Shown here: piece after piece, positions 6,286-8,147 of the stretch
Numbering within the stretch: position 1 is the stretch's first letter
Layout: the number at the start of each line of letters is the position of its first letter
Assembly: GCA_050288085.1 (NCBI GenBank)
Contig: JBNKDD010000262.1
Coordinates: forward strand, 1-8,147
Reading direction: 5' to 3'
DNA: 8,147 nt
Origin: JBNKDD01 sp050288085
GTDB taxonomy: Bacteria > Chloroflexota > Anaerolineae > Aggregatilineales > UBA3940
Position numbers and translations under genes: made by a program
The notes under the pieces: generated by a model
The model's database searches: none
Told to the model about the DNA's origin: nothing
What the model saw: the letters and a program-made list of their open reading frames with translations, nothing else

Positions 6286-6827
6286 TTATCACCCTCCTGT
6301 AAAGCGATGTGTGAGCTTGCCAGTGCCGGAGCCGTTCGTGACGGCTTAAAGAGTTTGAGTACCGGTGGAACAAGATAGCGTTTGAATGCACTCAGCAGCC
6401 ATTTCCAATGCAGGGCGATATGCAAACCGACGATGAAGACAAACCAATCAGCCGAAAGCGTATGCAGTCTCCGCATGAAATTGTTGTGTGGGGCACTCAG
6501 GCCGAGAGCTGGCAAAACCTCCTTGGAGATCATGATGCCGGAGAAAATGACAATAGCAAGGTCAATGAAAAACAGGGCGTTCACCACGTAATTCAAGCTT
6601 TGCTTCTTGCCAAAGTGACGGAAAAACCGGCGGGTTACTTCAACGATCCATTGCCAGTGCAGCAGCAGGTGAACAATCGCTGCACCAGCCGCAGCCAGGC
6701 TCAGCCATTCATGGATGGCAATCCCGGTTGTGCGCGGATCAAGTGCCAGCAAAAAGGCCAGGAAAATTACAACATCTACCCATAGATTCGTTTTAATCGG
6801 ATTTAGTTTCTTCTTTTTTACTTCCAT
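6282..6827 (-). CDS. DUF4405-family four-helix membrane protein, probable b-type cytochrome
   Basis: The 181-residue protein has four hydrophobic helices (about 14-30, 40-60, 80-100 and 124-145), as in DUF4405 proteins, which resemble cytochrome b561/formate dehydrogenase gamma membrane subunits. Histidines are paired on the helices: His39, His53 and His57 (HLLLHW) and His122, His136 and His140 (HIALHW). The HxxxHW motif thus occurs twice, in helices 2 and 4, which fits bis-histidine haem b ligation across the bundle. No soluble redox domain is fused, so an electron donor or acceptor must be separate. It is first in the signalling operon and overlaps the next gene by ATGA. AAGGG lies about 9-10 nt before the ATG at 6827. 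Haem binding is inferred from family and histidine spacing. It could act in electron transfer or as a redox-sensing input to the kinase pathway. Confidence 0.8.
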   Translation of the reverse strand: MEVKKKKLNPIKTNLWVDVVIFLAFLLALDPRTTGIAIHEWLSLAAAGAAIVHLLLHWQWIVEVTRRFFRHFGKKQSLNYVVNALFFIDLAIVIFSGIMISKEVLPALGLSAPHNNFMRRLHTLSADWFVFIVGLHIALHWKWLLSAFKRYLVPPVLKLFKPSRTAPALASSHIALQEGDK

Positions 6828-6853
6828 AGCACATATCCCTTACCTATCGAGTT

Positions 6854-6882
6854 GTTATAAGTCTAGTTCCAACTTGTTTAGA
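6854..6882 (-). promoter_or_regulatory. Weak candidate promoter for the DUF4405 operon
   Basis: TATAAC (6859-6854) could be a -10 box about 27 nt before the ATG. At 17-nt spacing the -35 position reads TCTAAA (6882-6877), only three of six matches. A small dyad, AGTTCCAACT (6865-6874), lies in the spacer and could be an operator. Position supports the call more than sequence does. Confidence 0.25.
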
Positions 6883-7041
6883 AATTGTTCAGGAGGAATT
6901 GAGATATCTTTTGGATTAAGTGCTCTTAGGAAGGAAGAAACAACGCGTGAGGTTAGTTGCCAAAAATAGCGCGAGGGTTATCCTGGCGGCGGGTAAAAAA
7001 GGGGCGGGGCTTTATCTCTACTACCGGGTGTGAGGAAACAA

Positions 7042-7053
7042 CCGGTTGACCGG
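7042..7053. promoter_or_regulatory. 12-bp dyad, possible operator
   Basis: CCGGT-TG-ACCGG is a perfect 5-bp inverted repeat with a 2-nt centre, overlapping the palindrome AACCGGTT (7040-7047). It lies in a gene-free region about 90 bp after the HPr gene. No adjacent promoter is evident, so regulatory function is speculative. Confidence 0.2.
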
Positions 7054-7083
7054 ACCTGGCCCTAATGTTTGATTGGCCTGCAC

Positions 7084-7105
7084 CGGCGGCTCGCTTATGC
7101 CACCG
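7084..7105 (-). terminator. Hairpin downstream of HPr, without U-tract
   Basis: On the minus strand CGGTGGC and GCCGCCG form a 7-bp stem (one G-U pair) around the 8-nt loop ATAAGCGA, 38 nt after the HPr stop. No T-run follows, so this is not a standard intrinsic terminator. It might stabilise the 3' end or be incidental. Confidence 0.25.
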
Positions 7106-7143
7106 ACACAGGAAAAGGTCGTTATGCCTATCTATTCTATCGG

Positions 7144-7422
7144 CTACTCGCCAAAGTTGCTGTCAATCAACTCCCGGAGTGCCTCGATAGCTGCCTCAGC
7201 GTCTTCGCCTTCGGCCGTTAATTCGATGGTATGCCCTTGCTTGACAGCCAATGACATCACATCCAGCATACTTTTTGCATTCTTGAAAGGTGTATCGCGG
7301 GTTACATTGCGCACCCGGATATCGGATTCATGGGCCCCGGCAGTTTGTAAAAACAAGGCGGCGGGACGTAGGTGGAGGCCAGCCTCATGCCGGACTTCGA
7401 TCTCGGTGGTTGCTGCGCTCAT
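7144..7422 (-). CDS. ptsH: HPr-family phosphocarrier protein
   Basis: Full-length HPr of 92 residues. The active-site histidine is His17 in the conserved AGLHLRPAA motif (15-22), which accepts phosphate from PEP via enzyme I. NAKSMLDVMSLAV (48-60) contains Ser51, equivalent to the regulatory Ser46 of Firmicutes HPr, and the C-terminus has the usual GEDAEAA...ALRELIDSNFGE helix. Whether Ser51 is phosphorylated depends on an HPr kinase not seen here. The gene starts 13 nt after dhaM, so the two are cotranscribed, and the likely job is to hand phosphate to DhaM for dihydroxyacetone phosphorylation. In E. coli the corresponding HPr-like domain is fused within DhaM; here it is a separate protein. 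A broader PTS role is possible. AGAGAG sequences precede the start. Confidence 0.95.
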   Translation of the reverse strand: MSAATTEIEVRHEAGLHLRPAALFLQTAGAHESDIRVRNVTRDTPFKNAKSMLDVMSLAVKQGHTIELTAEGEDAEAAIEALRELIDSNFGE

Positions 7423-7435
7423 GCTCTCTGCCTCT

Positions 7436-7831
7436 CTATTGTAATTTGTTCATGGTGCTGGCAGCTTCGGCTGCGGCATTAACGGCTTCCAAAGTATCTC
7501 CAATTGAAGCCTGGACGGCAGCGACGACGGCCCCTTCAACCAGCGGTGCATTACTGAGTAGAATGTATTTCTGATCGGCTTCTGGAAGCAGTTCGATAGC
7601 GGCCTGGGTGCTCAACACAGCGCTGCCCAGGTCGGCCAATACCAGAACACCATCTGGATTACTGGCTTCTAGTAGTGCCTGATAAATCCGTTCGGCATTG
7701 GTGCCGATAGTGGTGTCATCCAGGCCACCGGCAGGTATGATTTTGACTTTCCCCTGCGTCATTTCGCTGGCGAGGTCTCTTACTCCTTCGGCGATCAGGG
7801 GGCTATGGGAGACGATGACAATACCGATCAT
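7436..7831 (-). CDS. dhaM: Dihydroxyacetone kinase phosphotransfer subunit DhaM (EIIA-Man-like)
   Basis: The 131-residue protein matches the EIIA-mannose-like domain of DhaM from end to end. His9 in GIVIVSHS is the phospho-acceptor; IPAGGLDDTTIGTNAERIYQAL (32-53), LVLADLGSAVLSTQAA (63-78) and APLVEGAVVAAVQAS (95-109) are the typical family blocks. It relays phosphate from HPr to the ADP held by DhaL, which then phosphorylates dihydroxyacetone bound to DhaK. It is the short, single-domain form, without the HPr and enzyme I-like domains of E. coli DhaM; a stand-alone HPr gene follows 13 nt later. AAAGG lies about 7 nt before the ATG. dhaK and dhaL are not in the window; they may lie beyond the right edge. 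Confidence 0.94.
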   Translation of the reverse strand: MIGIVIVSHSPLIAEGVRDLASEMTQGKVKIIPAGGLDDTTIGTNAERIYQALLEASNPDGVLVLADLGSAVLSTQAAIELLPEADQKYILLSNAPLVEGAVVAAVQASIGDTLEAVNAAAEAASTMNKLQ

Positions 7832-7861
7832 ATTTGACCTTTCTAGTTTTATGATTTTTTG

Positions 7862-7878
7862 CTGGGGGCTTGCCCCAG
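7862..7878. repeat. 6-bp inverted repeat between the partial gene and dhaM
   Basis: CTGGGG and CCCCAG form a perfect 6-bp stem around the loop GCTTG, 9 nt after the stop of the zinc-ribbon gene. On the minus strand it is followed by CAAAAAATC, not by T residues, so it does not qualify as an intrinsic terminator for the leftward transcript. It could be a weak attenuating or mRNA-stabilising hairpin in the 55-bp gap. Confidence 0.35.
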
Positions 7879-7886
7879 GAGATGGC

Positions 7887-8147
7887 CTATAGTGATAAAC
7901 ATTGAGGGCAGCCTTCTACATTAGTAACTGCCGTGTCAATGTCAGGTTGATCGTAGGCCGCCTCGGTCAGGATAAATTGCACAGCGCCACAGCGCACACA
8001 GGCCGACCAACCGGCGCGATTTGGGTCATAGTGGTCAGATAGGGAAAGTGATATCGCTTCGACCCCCATCCGCCAGCGAGCATTGGTTATCAACACCGGG
8101 CAGCCGCAGGCTCGCAGCTTCTGGATATATAATCCAAAATCCTGACA
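7887..8147 (-). CDS. Partial zinc-ribbon protein, 5' end beyond window
   Basis: The frame stays open to the right edge, so only the C-terminal 86 residues are visible and the true start lies outside; an internal GTG at 8094-8096 need not be the start. Cysteines occur as C-G-C (visible residues 14 and 16), CVRCG (50-54) and CPQC (80-83). The latter two pairs, 26 residues apart, form a plausible four-Cys zinc ribbon. No membrane segment is seen. I do not recognise the family. It lies 55 bp upstream of dhaM in the same direction and may be in the same operon, but nothing ties it to dihydroxyacetone metabolism. Confidence 0.65.
   Translation of the reverse strand, partial: CQDFGLYIQKLRACGCPVLITNARWRMGVEAISLSLSDHYDPNRAGWSACVRCGAVQFILTEAAYDQPDIDTAVTNVEGCPQCLSL

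Larger units (their letters stand above)
6828..7143. other. Gene-free interval between HPr and the DUF4405 operon
   Basis: This 316-bp stretch has no credible coding frame on either strand; the minus strand lacks any ATG with a following open frame. The half next to the HPr gene is GC-rich and holds a hairpin (7084-7105) and a CCGGT/ACCGG dyad (7042-7053). The half next to the DUF4405 gene is AT-rich and holds a weak candidate promoter and an AGTT/AACT dyad (6865-6874). I see no tRNA or other recognisable RNA gene. Confidence 0.7.

Noticed and set aside
6891..6919. Perfect AGGAGGAATT on the plus strand followed by TTG
   Set aside because: The TTG frame stops after six codons (TAA) and no other start follows at suitable spacing; no gene supported.
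7000..7020. GCCCCGCCCCTTTTTT on the minus strand as an HPr terminator
   Set aside because: The T-run is preceded by C-rich sequence without a pairing G-rich arm upstream, so no stem forms.
6970..7143. Possible tRNA or small RNA in the GC-rich part of the gap
   Set aside because: No T-loop or acceptor-stem pattern was found; only short dyads are present.
7073..7444. 123-residue plus-strand frame antisense to HPr
   Set aside because: It is a shadow of the unmistakable HPr gene and shows low-complexity Ser/Ala composition with no family signature.

Overview
This window looks like a chromosomal segment of about 50% GC with every supported gene on the minus strand. Gene families and style (a Cthe_2159-type beta-helix lipoprotein, a VTC/DUF4956 pair, a DUF4405 membrane protein, a free-standing DhaM followed by HPr) suggest a Chloroflexota bacterium, perhaps Anaerolineae-like. 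That assignment is inferred from protein families only; no rRNA, tRNA or marker gene is present. There is no transposase, integrase, CRISPR array or phage gene.

Reading in the direction of transcription (right to left), the window opens with the 3' part of an unrecognised zinc-ribbon protein (cut by the right edge). Next come dhaM (EIIA-like subunit of PEP-dependent dihydroxyacetone kinase) and a stand-alone HPr gene, closely spaced. A gap of about 316 bp follows, with dyads and a weak candidate promoter but no gene.

The second block (about 6827 to 3333) looks like one signalling unit: a DUF4405 four-helix, histidine-paired membrane protein (likely haem b), a small two-TM protein with a Gly/Asp/His-rich loop, a degenerate single-domain receiver, then a canonical OmpR-type response regulator and a HAMP histidine kinase. 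The first three genes overlap. The regulator/kinase pair may also have its own promoter, since a perfect TATAAT lies in the 61-bp gap. A clear intrinsic terminator (3281-3315) closes the block just after the kinase.

The third block (3206 to 22) is a VTC-type polyphosphate polymerase domain protein overlapping a DUF4956 membrane protein, followed by a secreted Cthe_2159-family beta-helix lipoprotein with a (QMPDGG)n tail. VTC, DUF4956 and Cthe_2159 genes often occur together in bacteria, but their joint function is, to my knowledge, not established. The adjacent two-component system is a plausible but unproven regulator. The most unusual points are the fully degenerate receiver with Glu in place of the phospho-acceptor Asp, its linkage to a putative haem membrane protein, and the TRP-motif repeats at the N-terminus of the VTC protein.
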